NCBI GenBank assembly: GCA_947488815.1 | Contig: CANLCC010000009.1 | Span: 7,563 to 71,562, forward strand | DNA: 64,000 bases | Direction of reading: 5' to 3' | DNA from: CAIQIA01 sp945861105 | GTDB taxonomy: Bacteria; Cyanobacteriota; Cyanobacteriia; PCC-6307; Cyanobiaceae | Shown here: piece by piece, positions 1 to 8,435 of the stretch | Layout of the letters: the number at the start of each line of letters is the position of its first letter | Position numbering within the stretch: the first letter of the stretch is position 1 | Notes under the pieces: model-generated | The model's database searches: none | Told to the model about the DNA's origin: nothing | Seen by the model: the letters and a program-made list of their open reading frames with translations, nothing else | Position numbers and translations under genes: made by a program

Positions 1-948
1 GGCGAGGCGCTCTTGCACCGCCGCCAGGCTGGCCGGATCGCTCTCCAGGGCAGCGCCGTAGCGCTCCAGGGCCCGCACCAGGGTCTCAAGACCGGCCTGG
101 GCGTCAACCAGCTCCTCCAGCCGAGGGGTGAGGCCGCCGTCCAGCTGGGCCATCTGCTGCAGCTCATGGCTGCAGGCGGCCAGGTGATCCAGGGCCGACG
201 GCACCCCCTCGGCCCCGTCGACCAGCCGGCCGATCAGCAGGGCCAGACCCTCCTGGAGGCGCACGCCATGGGCGGCGCGGTCCTGTTCCCCCTGCAGCCG
301 CTCACGCTCGTGGGGATCCTGCAGGTCGGCGGCCTCCAGGTCCTGCAGCAACTGGTCCTGGCGTTCACGGTCGCGGCGACGCTCCTGCTCCTGCTCCCGG
401 GCCTGCTGCAGGGCGGCGGCGGCCTGGCGCCAGCGGCGGAAGGCCGCCCGCGCCGCCTCGACGGTGGCCAGCCCTTCCTCACCGGCGCAGCGATCCAGCC
501 AGCGGCGCTGCTGACCGGGGCGGGCCAGCTGCTGGGTCTGCCCCTGGACGGTGAGGTCGATCAGCAGCGGTCGCAGGTCCTGCACCTGGGCACGGCCGAG
601 GGCGACACCGTTGAGCCGGTGGCGGCTGCTGAGGCGCCCCTCCTGCTGACGCCAGTCGCGGCTCAGCACCAGCTCGTCGTCGTCGGCCTCCAGCTCCTGG
701 GCGGCGAGCCAGGCGGCCACCGGCGGCGTGAGGGTGAAGCTGGCCTCGATGCGGCCCCTGTCACTGCCGGCCCGCAGCAGACGGGCCCCCTGGGCCCCCT
801 GGGCGCCGCCGGTGAGGGCATCGAGGGCATCGAGCAGCAGCGACTTGCCGGCACCCGTCTCGCCGGTGAAGACACTGAAGCCATCGGCAAAGGTGAGTTC
901 CAGCCGTTCGGCCAGGGCGATGTTCTCCAACCGCAGGGCGGTGAGCAC
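1..948 (-). CDS. recN: DNA repair protein RecN, N-terminal part (cut by window edge)
   Basis: SMC-like ATPase that helps repair double-strand breaks. The minus-strand reading starts at a GTG (948) with MLTALRLENIALAERLELTF, followed by the Walker A motif GETGAGKS near residue 30, then an alanine/glutamine-rich coiled coil with many QEQER-type stretches. About 316 residues are visible, and the C-terminal half (second coiled coil, signature and Walker B) lies beyond the window. There is no in-frame ATG near the beginning, so GTG is the likely start. No LexA-like box is seen in the 58 bp between it and the stop of the amt gene upstream, so SOS control is not suggested by the sequence. Confidence 0.9.
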   Translation of the reverse strand, partial: MLTALRLENIALAERLELTFADGFSVFTGETGAGKSLLLDALDALTGGAQGAQGARLLRAGSDRGRIEASFTLTPPVAAWLAAQELEADDDELVLSRDWRQQEGRLSSRHRLNGVALGRAQVQDLRPLLIDLTVQGQTQQLARPGQQRRWLDRCAGEEGLATVEAARAAFRRWRQAAAALQQAREQEQERRRDRERQDQLLQDLEAADLQDPHERERLQGEQDRAAHGVRLQEGLALLIGRLVDGAEGVPSALDHLAACSHELQQMAQLDGGLTPRLEELVDAQAGLETLVRALERYGAALESDPASLAAVQERLA

Positions 949-1006
949 GGCAGCGGCCCGGGATCAACCCGACCGTAGCGAGTCCGGCCTTGGTTCCCAA
1001 GGGGGT

Positions 1007-2233
1007 TCAGCCGGTGAATTCGTCGTTGTAGGCCTCCTCGCCGTGGGCGTTCACGTCCAGACCCTGCCGCTCTTCATCGGGACGCACCCGCAGGGGCTCG
1101 ACAAGGGCCACCAGCCGCAGCACCGCATAGGTGCCCACCACCACCCACAGCGCCGTGAAGGCAGCGGCCTGCAGCTGGATCCACAATTGCCCGGCTCCGC
1201 CGTGCATGGCGCCGGTGAGCAGCACGCCGAGCAGGCCGGCCAGGCCGTGGATGGGCAGCACATCCAGGCTGTCGTCGAGGCGCAGGCGCCCCTTCAGCTG
1301 CAGGGCCTGGCTGCAGACCAGGGCGGCGATGGCCCCGATGGCCAGGGCCTGCATCGGGCTCACGAAGCCGGCGGCGGGGGTGATCGCCACCAGGCCGGCC
1401 ACCGCTCCGGTGGCGACGCCGACGGCGGTGGGTTTACCCCGTTGGTGGGTGTCGATCAGCATCCACACCAGGGCGGCGGCGGCTCCGGCGCTGTTGGTGG
1501 TGAGGCAGGCGAGGCTCGCGAGGTTGCCGGCCACCAGCCCACTGCCGCCGTTGAACCCCAACCAGCCGAACCAGAGCAGACCGGCCCCCAGCACGATGAA
1601 CGGCACGTTGTGGGGCGGGGCGATCTGGGCAGGATGGCCGCGACGGGGACCGACCACCATCGCCGCCACCGCCGCCGCCAGGCCGGAGGCCATCTCGACG
1701 GGGTAACCACCGGCGAAATCAAGGGCGCCAAGGCCGCCCGAGGTGCCGAGGAACCCCCCGGGGGCCCAGATCATGTGGGCCAGGGGCACATAGATGACGA
1801 GGCTCCAGAGCAGCACGAACAGCATCCAGGCCCTGAAGGCCATGCGCTCGACCACGGCACCGGAGATGAGGGCGGGGGTGATGACGGCGAAGGTGAGCTG
1901 GAACAGGGCCACGGCCCCGTGGCCGGGTCCACCGTCACTGACCGGCACCGACCAGTTCCCCAGCCCGGCCCAGCCCAGGCCACCGATGAAGGGCGCCAGG
2001 GGCCCGTGGCCGGGGGAAAAGGCCAGGCTGTAACCCGCCACGACCCAGACGACGCTCACGAGCGCCAGCGAGCCGAAGCTCATCATCAGGGTGTTGAGCA
2101 CATTCCGTCCCCGCACGAACCCGGCGTAGAACAGCGCCAGGGCCGGGGTCATCAGCAGCACCAGGGCAGCACTGATCAGCACGAAGCCGTTGTTGGCACT
2201 GCCCACCGAAGGCACGGCGGCAAGGGTGAGCAT
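1007..2233 (-). CDS. amt: Amt-family ammonium transporter, Glu variant of the twin-His pore
   Basis: Inner-membrane ammonium channel/transporter, 408 aa, with about eleven hydrophobic segments. Family landmarks are visible: FYAGFVRGRN near residue 35, HMIWAPGG near 153, LDFAGG near 171, FGWLGFNGGSG near 222 and the DVLPIHGLAG segment with His329. The first histidine of the conserved pore pair, normally in the DxAGGTVVH context, is Glu180 here (YPVE). The same swap is known in some fungal Mep proteins. Start ATG at 2233. The NtcA-type box at 2284-2297 lies about 50 bp upstream, which fits nitrogen-limitation control. It reads toward recN and is divergent from the ABC1 kinase gene. Confidence 0.93.
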   Translation of the reverse strand: MLTLAAVPSVGSANNGFVLISAALVLLMTPALALFYAGFVRGRNVLNTLMMSFGSLALVSVVWVVAGYSLAFSPGHGPLAPFIGGLGWAGLGNWSVPVSDGGPGHGAVALFQLTFAVITPALISGAVVERMAFRAWMLFVLLWSLVIYVPLAHMIWAPGGFLGTSGGLGALDFAGGYPVEMASGLAAAVAAMVVGPRRGHPAQIAPPHNVPFIVLGAGLLWFGWLGFNGGSGLVAGNLASLACLTTNSAGAAAALVWMLIDTHQRGKPTAVGVATGAVAGLVAITPAAGFVSPMQALAIGAIAALVCSQALQLKGRLRLDDSLDVLPIHGLAGLLGVLLTGAMHGGAGQLWIQLQAAAFTALWVVVGTYAVLRLVALVEPLRVRPDEERQGLDVNAHGEEAYNDEFTG

Positions 2234-2283
2234 GGGTCGTCAGGACGGTGCCGCCACGCTCCCCAACAACACCGGCTCTTTAT

Positions 2284-2297
2284 GTAGCAGTCACTAC
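2284..2297. promoter_or_regulatory. NtcA binding site candidate (GTA-N8-TAC)
   Basis: The sequence GTAGCAGTCACTAC matches the NtcA consensus GTAN8TAC exactly and is a longer palindrome (GTAG-N6-CTAC). It sits between the divergent amt (ATG 2233) and ABC1 kinase (ATG 2410) genes. NtcA sites are typical of cyanobacterial amt promoters. No convincing TAN3T -10 element at the usual 22-bp spacing was found toward amt. A TATGGT lies 13 bp away on the kinase side. The assignment to amt is an inference. Confidence 0.6.
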
Positions 2298-2409
2298 CAA
2301 AAGCTGGTCATATGGTCTGATCCGATACAAAAAGACCGCCACGGCCCGCCGCTGGCCGGGCCTACCGTGGGAGCCCTTTTCCGCCCTCGCCCGCGCCGCT
2401 GTCCCTCCC

Positions 2410-4416
2410 ATGCCGCCAACCACCGTCGAAGCCAGCCTGGCCGCCATGCGGGCCACCGTGCTCGGCGATGCCGACGGGGGCCCGGCTGATGGGAACCCGG
2501 TGGTCCCGACGACAGAAGAGCGTTACAGCATCGGCGATTTCATCGAAGCCGCCGGCCTGCTGAGCTACGACCCGGGCGCGATCACACGCATCTACGCGGG
2601 CCATCCGCAGCGGCTGCTGCGGCGCCTCTGGCAGACCCTGGTGCCGATCGGCCTCTATCTCCTGGCCGTGGCCAGCGATCGCCTCAGCGGTGCCCTGCGC
2701 CGTCCCGAACGGGCCAGGGCCAGGGCCAGGGAGTGCGCCGCGCTCCTGGCCGACCTCGGCCCGGCCTTCATCAAGGCCGGTCAGGCGCTGTCGACCCGCC
2801 CCGACATCGTCCCCCCCGTGCTGCTCGAGGAGCTGGCACGGCTGCAGGATCAACTGCCGGCCTTCCCCAGCGATCTGGCGATGGCCTGCATCGAAGAGGA
2901 CCTGGGGGCACCGCTGGCCGAGCTCTACGGCCAGCTCGATGCCGAACCGATCTCGGCGGCTTCCCTGGGCCAGGTGTACCGCGGCATCCTCCCCGACGGC
3001 AGGCCGGTGGCGGTGAAGGTGCAACGGCCCGGCCTGCGCGAGCAGATCACCCTTGACCTCTACATCGTCCGCAACGTCGCCGCCTGGCTGATGGCCAACA
3101 TCGGCCTGATCCGCAGCGATCTGGTGGCGCTGATCGATGAACTGGGCAAACGGGTCTTCGAAGAAATGGATTATTTCAACGAAGCCTCCAATGCCGAACG
3201 CTTCGCCGCCCTGCATGCCCACAATCCACGCATCGCGGTGCCGGCCATCCACCGATCCCACACCAGCCGGCGGGTGTTGACGATGGAATGGATCGATGGG
3301 GTCAAGCTGACGCGCCTGGAGGCGGTCAAGGCCCTGGGTGTCGACCCCGAAGAGCTGGTTGAGGTGGGGGTGAACTGCAGCCTGCAGCAACTGCTGGAAC
3401 ACGGCTTTTTCCATGCCGATCCCCACCCCGGCAACCTGCTGGCCCTGGCCGACGGGCGGCTGGCCTATCTGGATTTCGGCATGATGAGCGAGGTGGCGCG
3501 CGAATCACGCAACGGCCTCATTCGCGCTGTTGTGCACCTCGTCAATCGCGATTTCGACAAACTCTCCAAAGATTTCGTCACCCTTGGCTTCCTCAGCGAG
3601 GAGGTCGATCTTCGGCCGATCGTCCCCGCCTTCGAGACCGTCTTCAGCCAGGCCCTGGAAGCAGGGGTGAGCCGCATGGACTTCAAGGCCGTCACCGATG
3701 ATCTCTCGGGGGTCATGTACCGCTTTCCCTTTCGGGTGCCGCCTTATTACGCCCTGATCATCCGTTCGCTGATCACCCTCGAAGGCATCGCCCTCAGCGT
3801 CGACCGCGACTTCAAGATTCTGGGAGCCGCCTACCCCTACTTCGCCCGCCGGCTGCTGGAAGACAACGACCCCGACCTGCGCCGTTCCCTGCGGGAGATG
3901 CTGTTCGACGGAGACCATTTCCGCTGGAGCCGCCTGGAGAACCTGGTGCTCAGCGCCGCCAACCAGCAGCAGCTCGACCTCGAACAGCTGCTGGATCAAA
4001 CCATCGACTTTCTCTTCTCGCCTGGCGGTGGCCTGCTGCGCAGCCAGCTCGTGGAGGCTGCCGTGGAACGGGTGGACGCCGCCGGCTGGCGGTTGCTGCA
4101 GACCCTGGGCCGCCAGTTGCCACGCCAATTGCGCCCACCTGGCCTGCAACGGCCCCTGCGGCCGGCCGGCGGCCGGGATCCGCTGCTCGATCTGGAGCCC
4201 GTGCGCGAACTGCTGCGGATCCTGCGACAGCTGCCGGGGTTCGAAGTCGGTCTGCTCACCAGGCGTCTGCCCCGGCTGCTGCGGGAACCTGACCTGCGCC
4301 GCATGGGGATCGACCTGGCCCGGGGGCTGGCGGAGCGGGGGGTGGTGCGCCTGGTGCGCGACGTGATGGTCGAGCCCGACCTGCGTCGGGAACTGGATAT
4401 TGCCCAGGCGGCGTAA
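2410..4416 (+). CDS. ABC1/UbiB-family atypical kinase
   Basis: AarF/UbiB/ABC1K atypical protein-kinase-like protein, a family that supports prenylquinone synthesis or homeostasis in cyanobacteria and chloroplasts; the substrate is unknown. 668 aa from the ATG at 2410. Visible motifs are the family-specific KxGQ segment (FIKAGQALSTRPD), the alanine-rich nucleotide loop AASLGQVYRG, the VAVKVQRPG lysine strand, the catalytic HADPHPGN loop and the LDFGM metal-binding motif. A longer in-frame reading begins at 2248, but it crosses the NtcA box and promoter region, so 2410 is preferred. The arginine-rich C-terminal 150 residues are less conserved. It is followed 6 bp later by the DUF1400 gene, probably in one transcript. 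Confidence 0.9.
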   Translation: MPPTTVEASLAAMRATVLGDADGGPADGNPVVPTTEERYSIGDFIEAAGLLSYDPGAITRIYAGHPQRLLRRLWQTLVPIGLYLLAVASDRLSGALRRPERARARARECAALLADLGPAFIKAGQALSTRPDIVPPVLLEELARLQDQLPAFPSDLAMACIEEDLGAPLAELYGQLDAEPISAASLGQVYRGILPDGRPVAVKVQRPGLREQITLDLYIVRNVAAWLMANIGLIRSDLVALIDELGKRVFEEMDYFNEASNAERFAALHAHNPRIAVPAIHRSHTSRRVLTMEWIDGVKLTRLEAVKALGVDPEELVEVGVNCSLQQLLEHGFFHADPHPGNLLALADGRLAYLDFGMMSEVARESRNGLIRAVVHLVNRDFDKLSKDFVTLGFLSEEVDLRPIVPAFETVFSQALEAGVSRMDFKAVTDDLSGVMYRFPFRVPPYYALIIRSLITLEGIALSVDRDFKILGAAYPYFARRLLEDNDPDLRRSLREMLFDGDHFRWSRLENLVLSAANQQQLDLEQLLDQTIDFLFSPGGGLLRSQLVEAAVERVDAAGWRLLQTLGRQLPRQLRPPGLQRPLRPAGGRDPLLDLEPVRELLRILRQLPGFEVGLLTRRLPRLLREPDLRRMGIDLARGLAERGVVRLVRDVMVEPDLRRELDIAQAA

Positions 4417-4422
4417 ATTGCC

Positions 4423-4998
4423 ATGACCCCTGCGGCCTCCCTGGTGCGGACCTCCCTGCGATCGGTCGTGCTGGCGACAGCCATGGCCATGGCCGTCGGC
4501 GGAGCCCCGGCAGGGGCCACCGAAAACATCGTCTTTGTGAGCGGCGCCTTCCGCCGCACCATCTACACCCGCGACCTCGACAGCTTCGTGCGCACCGGTG
4601 TGCCCACGGGCCTGCTGGCCGATGTGCTGCGGTTCGGCAACCAGAACCCGGCGAGCGTGCGCACCCTGCTCACCACCGAATTGCCGGTGCCCGTGGCCCT
4701 CACCAGCCGCCTGCTCAACACCCGCATCGGCGAGGCCCTGCTGCGTCGTGCCACGGCGGTGGTGCATCCCCTGCGGGCCCCCCAGGCGGGGGTGCCGGCC
4801 CTGCGGTCGGCCCTGGTGCTGGGGGTGGCCGATGGCGGCGGCAAACTGTCGCCCCTGGGGGTGCTGCGGGCCTACCCCGCTGAAGAGATGGCGATCGATC
4901 TGCCCCAGCTGCTGGGGCTGCTCAAGAAGGCCTCGACGATCAGTGATCTGGTGCGTTTCTTCTCCGAAGCCCCCCTGGACGGCCTGAGGGGCAATTGA
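4423..4998 (+). CDS. Secreted DUF1400-type protein without a hydrolase domain
   Basis: 191 aa. The N-terminus has a basic start and a hydrophobic alanine-rich stretch ending APAGA-TE, consistent with a signal peptide cleaved near residue 32. The mature part (NIVFVSGAFRRTIYTRDLDSF) resembles the cyanobacterial DUF1400 module that usually precedes an alpha/beta hydrolase. No GxSxG nucleophile elbow is present, so this copy is the module alone; function is unknown. A second gene in this window (53242-54744) carries a similar module plus the hydrolase. The gene starts 6 bp after the kinase stop and is followed by thrC after 31 bp. Confidence 0.75.
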   Translation: MTPAASLVRTSLRSVVLATAMAMAVGGAPAGATENIVFVSGAFRRTIYTRDLDSFVRTGVPTGLLADVLRFGNQNPASVRTLLTTELPVPVALTSRLLNTRIGEALLRRATAVVHPLRAPQAGVPALRSALVLGVADGGGKLSPLGVLRAYPAEEMAIDLPQLLGLLKKASTISDLVRFFSEAPLDGLRGN

Positions 4999-5029
4999 CC
5001 CCGGCCTAGATTCGGCTTTTTCAGGGCCC

Positions 5030-6133
5030 GTGCCTGTCCCCGAGACGCTGCGGCGGCTGCTCAAGCCCCCGATCACCCAAGCCTGGCCGGGTCTGATCCA
5101 GGGTTATCGGCAATGGCTGCCGGTCACCGACCGCACACCGGTGGTGAGCCTCGGCGAAGGGGCCACACCGCTGGTGCGGGCCCCGGCCCTGGAAGCCCGC
5201 CTGGGGCGCGGCATCCGGGTGTGGCTCAAGGTTGATGGCCTCAACCCCACCGGCAGCTTCAAGGACCGGGGGATGACCATGGCGGTCAGCAAGGCCAAGG
5301 AGGACGGTGCCGAGGCGGTGATCTGCGCCAGCACCGGCAACACCTCGGCTGCCGCGGCCGCCTACGCCCGCCGGGGGGGCCTGCGGGCGTACGTGCTCAT
5401 TCCGGATGGCTACGTGGCCCAGGGCAAGCTCGCCCAGGCCCTCGTCTACGGCGCCGAAGTGCTGGCGGTGAAGGGCAACTTCGACCGGGCGCTCACCATC
5501 GTGCGGGAGGTGGCCGAGCGCTACCCCGTCACCCTGGTCAATTCGCTCAACCCCTACCGACTGCAGGGGCAGAAGACGGCTGCCTTCGAAATCGTCGATG
5601 TGCTCGGCGATGCGCCCGACTGGCTCTGCATCCCCATGGGCAATGCAGGCAACATCTCGGCGTACTGGATGGGTTTCCAGGAGTACCGGCAGAACGGTCG
5701 CAGCCGGCGGCTGCCCCGGATGATGGGCTTCCAGGCCGCCGGGGCGGCACCGCTGGTGAGCGGCACCACCGTCGAAGAGCCCGAAACGGTGGCAACGGCG
5801 ATCCGCATCGGCAATCCCGCCAACCGCAGCAAGGCCCTGCAGGTGAGGGAAGAAAGCGGTGGCGGCTTCGCCTCGGTCAGTGACGAGGCGATCCTCGAGG
5901 CCTACCGCTTCCTGGCCTCCCAGGAAGGGGTGTTCTGCGAGCCGGCCAGCGCAGCCTCGGTGGCGGGCCTGCTGAGCCGGTCAGAGGAGATCCCAAGCGG
6001 CGCCCGGGTGGTGTGCGTGCTCACCGGCAATGGCCTCAAGGACCCGGGCACCGCCCTCGAGAACGGCAGCGCCGGCTTCCATGCGGGTCTGCAGCCCGAC
6101 CTCGAGACCGTTGCCCGCGTGCTCGGCTTCTGA
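5030..6133 (+). CDS. thrC: Threonine synthase
   Basis: Converts O-phosphohomoserine to threonine with pyridoxal phosphate. 367 aa, normal for the short plant/bacterial-type enzyme. The PLP lysine lies in NPTGSFKDRGM (near residue 80), with the phosphate-binding region GNAGNISAYW near 205 and STGNTSAAAAAYA near 105. The start is a GTG at 5030; no in-frame ATG precedes the conserved PVTDRTPVVSLGEGATPL segment. It is the last gene before the dnaN intergenic region, an arrangement common in this cyanobacterial group. A perfect inverted repeat lies 67 bp beyond the stop and could act as its terminator. Confidence 0.95.
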   Translation: MPVPETLRRLLKPPITQAWPGLIQGYRQWLPVTDRTPVVSLGEGATPLVRAPALEARLGRGIRVWLKVDGLNPTGSFKDRGMTMAVSKAKEDGAEAVICASTGNTSAAAAAYARRGGLRAYVLIPDGYVAQGKLAQALVYGAEVLAVKGNFDRALTIVREVAERYPVTLVNSLNPYRLQGQKTAAFEIVDVLGDAPDWLCIPMGNAGNISAYWMGFQEYRQNGRSRRLPRMMGFQAAGAAPLVSGTTVEEPETVATAIRIGNPANRSKALQVREESGGGFASVSDEAILEAYRFLASQEGVFCEPASAASVAGLLSRSEEIPSGARVVCVLTGNGLKDPGTALENGSAGFHAGLQPDLETVARVLGF

Positions 6134-6473
6134 ACTGTCTGGGGAAGACGGACCCTGAACCTGCGGAGAAGCGGGGGAGAAACGGAGGCCCCGTGGCACC
6201 CCCTGTTCTCCCCAGGTTGTGGACGCTGGGGAGAACAGGGACAAGCTCCCCGCAACGATGAAAACCCTCCTCAGGCCTGGGGAGGCAAGCCCCCAGTCCC
6301 TGCAGGCCCAGGGGCGGTTTTCCACTATTTCCCCAGGCTCTACGGCTGCGGGCTGTTGGTCTTTTTTTCTGAATCCTTTGATCCCTTAGAGCAGGGGGTG
6401 GGGGTTCGGCAGGCCCTCATTGCGCTTCCGGGGCCGGTGTGGAAGCGTGGTGGAACCCCCGACGGCCGTGGCG
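6134..6473. other. oriC (candidate): Intergenic region upstream of dnaN: candidate replication origin and dnaN promoter region
   Basis: This 340-bp stretch has no gene. It contains a perfect 14-bp inverted repeat (6201-6214/6227-6240) and three words close to the cyanobacterial DnaA box TTTTCCACA: 6318-6326 (TTTTCCACT, 8 of 9), 6438-6446 on the minus strand (GCTTCCACA, 7 of 9) and 6218-6226 on the minus strand (GCGTCCACA, 6 of 9). A locally T-rich tract (6353-6391) could be an unwinding element. In Synechococcus the origin is known to lie next to dnaN. The box number is low, so the call is tentative. Confidence 0.45.
6201..6240. repeat. Perfect 14-bp inverted repeat with 12-nt loop
   Basis: The arms CCCTGTTCTCCCCA (6201-6214) and TGGGGAGAACAGGG (6227-6240) are exact reverse complements around the loop GGTTGTGGACGC, which itself holds a weak DnaA-box-like word. 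It could be a thrC terminator, although no T-run follows, or a structural element of the origin. Confidence 0.7.
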
Positions 6474-7634
6474 ATGAAGGTGGTCTGCAGCCAGTCAGAA
6501 CTCAGCGCGAGCCTGCAGCTCGTGAGCCGGGCCATTGCCGCCCGACCCACCCATCCGGTGCTCGCCAATGTGCTCGTGGCGGCTGATGCCGCCGCCGGTC
6601 GCCTCAGCCTCACCGGCTTTGATCTCAGCCTCGGCATCCAGACCAGCTTTCCCGCCGCCGTGGAGGCCAGTGGTGCCATCACGTTGCCCGCCCGCCTGCT
6701 GGGCGACATCGTCAGCCGCCTGCCCCCCGAAGGTCCCCTCACCCTGGCGGTGGCCGAAGGGGAGGAGCAGGCCCACCTCTCCGCCCTCAGCGGCAGTTAC
6801 CAGGTGCGGGGCCTCACCGCCGAAGACTTCCCTGACCTGCCCCTCGTCCAGTCGGGACAGACCCTGCAGCTCAGCGGCACCGCCATGGTCGAGGGCCTGC
6901 GCCGCACCCTGTTCGCGGCCAGCGGCGACGAAGCCAAACAGATCCTCACCGGCGTGCATGTGCGCGTCGACCAGACCGGTCTCGAATTCGCCGCCACCGA
7001 TGGTCACCGGCTGGCGGTGCTGCGCAATGCCGGCGGCGAGGCCGAATCCCCCGTCACCTCGGGCGAGACCGTCGACAGCTTTGCCGTGACCGTGCCCGCC
7101 CGCTCCCTGCGGGAGCTGGAACGGCTGCTGTCGGCCCGCAGCGGCGACCAGCCCATCAGCCTCTTCTGCGACAGGGGGCAGATCGTCTTTCTCTGGGATG
7201 ACCAGGTGCTCACCAGCCGCACCCTCGAGGGCACCTACCCCAACTACGGCCAGCTGGTGCCCGATCGCTTCACGCGGGCGGTGCGGGTCGAGCGGCGGCC
7301 CCTCGTCGGTGCCCTCGAGCGCATCGCGGTGCTGGCCGACCAGCAGAGCAGCGTCGTCAAGCTGCGGGTCGAAGGGGCCAGCGGTGGTCGCCTGCTGATC
7401 AGCGCCGATGCCCAGGACGTGGGCAGTGGTTCCGAATCCCTCGCCGCCGGCATCGAGGGGGATCCCTTCGAGATCGCCTTCAACGTGCGCTACCTGCTCG
7501 ACGGCCTCAAGGTGATGCCCGATGCCGAGGTGGAACTGCGCTGCAACGCTCCCACCAGTCCGGCGGTGTTCGTGGGCAGCGATGCCGTCGAACGCTTCAC
7601 CTACCTGGTCATGCCCGTCCAGATCCGCAGCTGA
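6474..7634 (+). CDS. dnaN: DNA polymerase III sliding clamp, beta subunit
   Basis: Ring-shaped processivity factor of the replicative polymerase. 386 aa from the ATG at 6474 (MKVVCSQSELSASLQ), the usual family start and length; a longer TTG reading from 6420 is not supported. Landmarks are SRAIAARPTHPVLANVL near residue 18, EFAATDGHRLAVLR near 175 and the C-terminal YLVMPVQIRS, the clamp's subunit/partner-binding tail. It is the first gene after the candidate origin and is followed 7 bp later by the PRC-barrel gene, then purL and purF, as in many Synechococcus genomes. Confidence 0.97.
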   Translation: MKVVCSQSELSASLQLVSRAIAARPTHPVLANVLVAADAAAGRLSLTGFDLSLGIQTSFPAAVEASGAITLPARLLGDIVSRLPPEGPLTLAVAEGEEQAHLSALSGSYQVRGLTAEDFPDLPLVQSGQTLQLSGTAMVEGLRRTLFAASGDEAKQILTGVHVRVDQTGLEFAATDGHRLAVLRNAGGEAESPVTSGETVDSFAVTVPARSLRELERLLSARSGDQPISLFCDRGQIVFLWDDQVLTSRTLEGTYPNYGQLVPDRFTRAVRVERRPLVGALERIAVLADQQSSVVKLRVEGASGGRLLISADAQDVGSGSESLAAGIEGDPFEIAFNVRYLLDGLKVMPDAEVELRCNAPTSPAVFVGSDAVERFTYLVMPVQIRS

Positions 7635-7641
7635 CGGTTCC

Positions 7642-8388
7642 ATGCCCGCCTCCCGCCACATCGCCGTCTCCGAGCTGCTGCGGGCCCGGGTGCGCCACAG
7701 CGACGGCGAGGACCGGGGCCTCGGCCACCAGATCTGGATGCACCCGCCCTGCCATCGGGTGCTGGGCTGGAGCTGCCGCCCGGCGGCCTTCGGCCCCCGG
7801 CGCACGGTCTGGCGCCTGGACCAGCTGCTCAGCCTTGATCCCGGCGAAGCGGTGGTGCGGGGGGAACCGGCCAGCACCGACCAGGAGAGCCTCGACCTGC
7901 TGCCCACCCTGCTGGAGGCGGATCTGATCGGTCGCCAGGGCCAGCCCCTGGGCCGCCTGGTCGATGCCGTGGTCGAACGCGACAGCGGTCGGATCGTGCA
8001 TTACCTGGTGGCCCGCAGCGATCCACGGCTGCCGGGCACCAGCCGCTGGCGCCTCGATCCCGACCGCATCCTCGACCAGCGGCCGGGACAGGTGGAAGCG
8101 GCGCTGCAGGGTCTCGACGATCTGCCCCTCGACCGGGCCGGCGTGCGTGAGCAGGTGCTCAGTCGCTCCCGCCGCTGGCGCGATGGCCTGCGGGACCGCC
8201 TTGGCGGAGACGAGGAGGAGGGGTTCGGGCTTGATGGTGTTGAGGAGCGGCTGCGGGGCTGGGGGGAGCGCCTGCGCGATGGCGGTGAGGAGCTGATCGG
8301 TCGCCTCCGGGATGACGAGCCCCGGCGGCCGTCCCGCAGGCCGGCGCCCCCCGCCCGGGGCGACGACGACGAGGACCCCTGGATCTGA
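7642..8388 (+). CDS. PRC-barrel domain protein
   Basis: 248 aa from the ATG at 7642, a few bases after dnaN. Two PRC-barrel-like beta segments can be seen: residues about 5-75 (ISV-type start through LLSLDPGEAVVRG) and about 90-150 (LLEADLIGRQGQPLGRLVDAVVERDSGRIVHYLVAR). The C-terminal 80 residues are highly charged with repeated arginine/aspartate/glycine and look unstructured (ends GDDDEDPWI). PRC-barrels occur in photosynthetic reaction-centre H subunits and in RNA-processing proteins; no partner is evident here. Its position between dnaN and purL is conserved in the group, but its function is unknown. Confidence 0.8.
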   Translation: MPASRHIAVSELLRARVRHSDGEDRGLGHQIWMHPPCHRVLGWSCRPAAFGPRRTVWRLDQLLSLDPGEAVVRGEPASTDQESLDLLPTLLEADLIGRQGQPLGRLVDAVVERDSGRIVHYLVARSDPRLPGTSRWRLDPDRILDQRPGQVEAALQGLDDLPLDRAGVREQVLSRSRRWRDGLRDRLGGDEEEGFGLDGVEERLRGWGERLRDGGEELIGRLRDDEPRRPSRRPAPPARGDDDEDPWI

Positions 8389-8435
8389 GCACCCCTCCGG
8401 GGGGGCGCGGGTCGGCGAGACTGGAACCCTCCCTG

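Noticed and set aside
728..2287. Long plus-strand open frame antisense to recN and amt
   Set aside because: Composition is His/Gln/Gly-rich in the style of an antisense shadow in GC-rich DNA, while amt on the other strand has clear family motifs.
3505..5076. Long minus-strand frame antisense to the ABC1 kinase and DUF1400 genes
   Set aside because: Shadow frame: His/Gln/Gly-rich, no family features, opposite genes with intact motifs.
6201..6240. Rho-independent terminator of thrC as a firm call
   Set aside because: The inverted repeat is strong but no T-tract follows and it may belong to the origin; listed as a repeat only.
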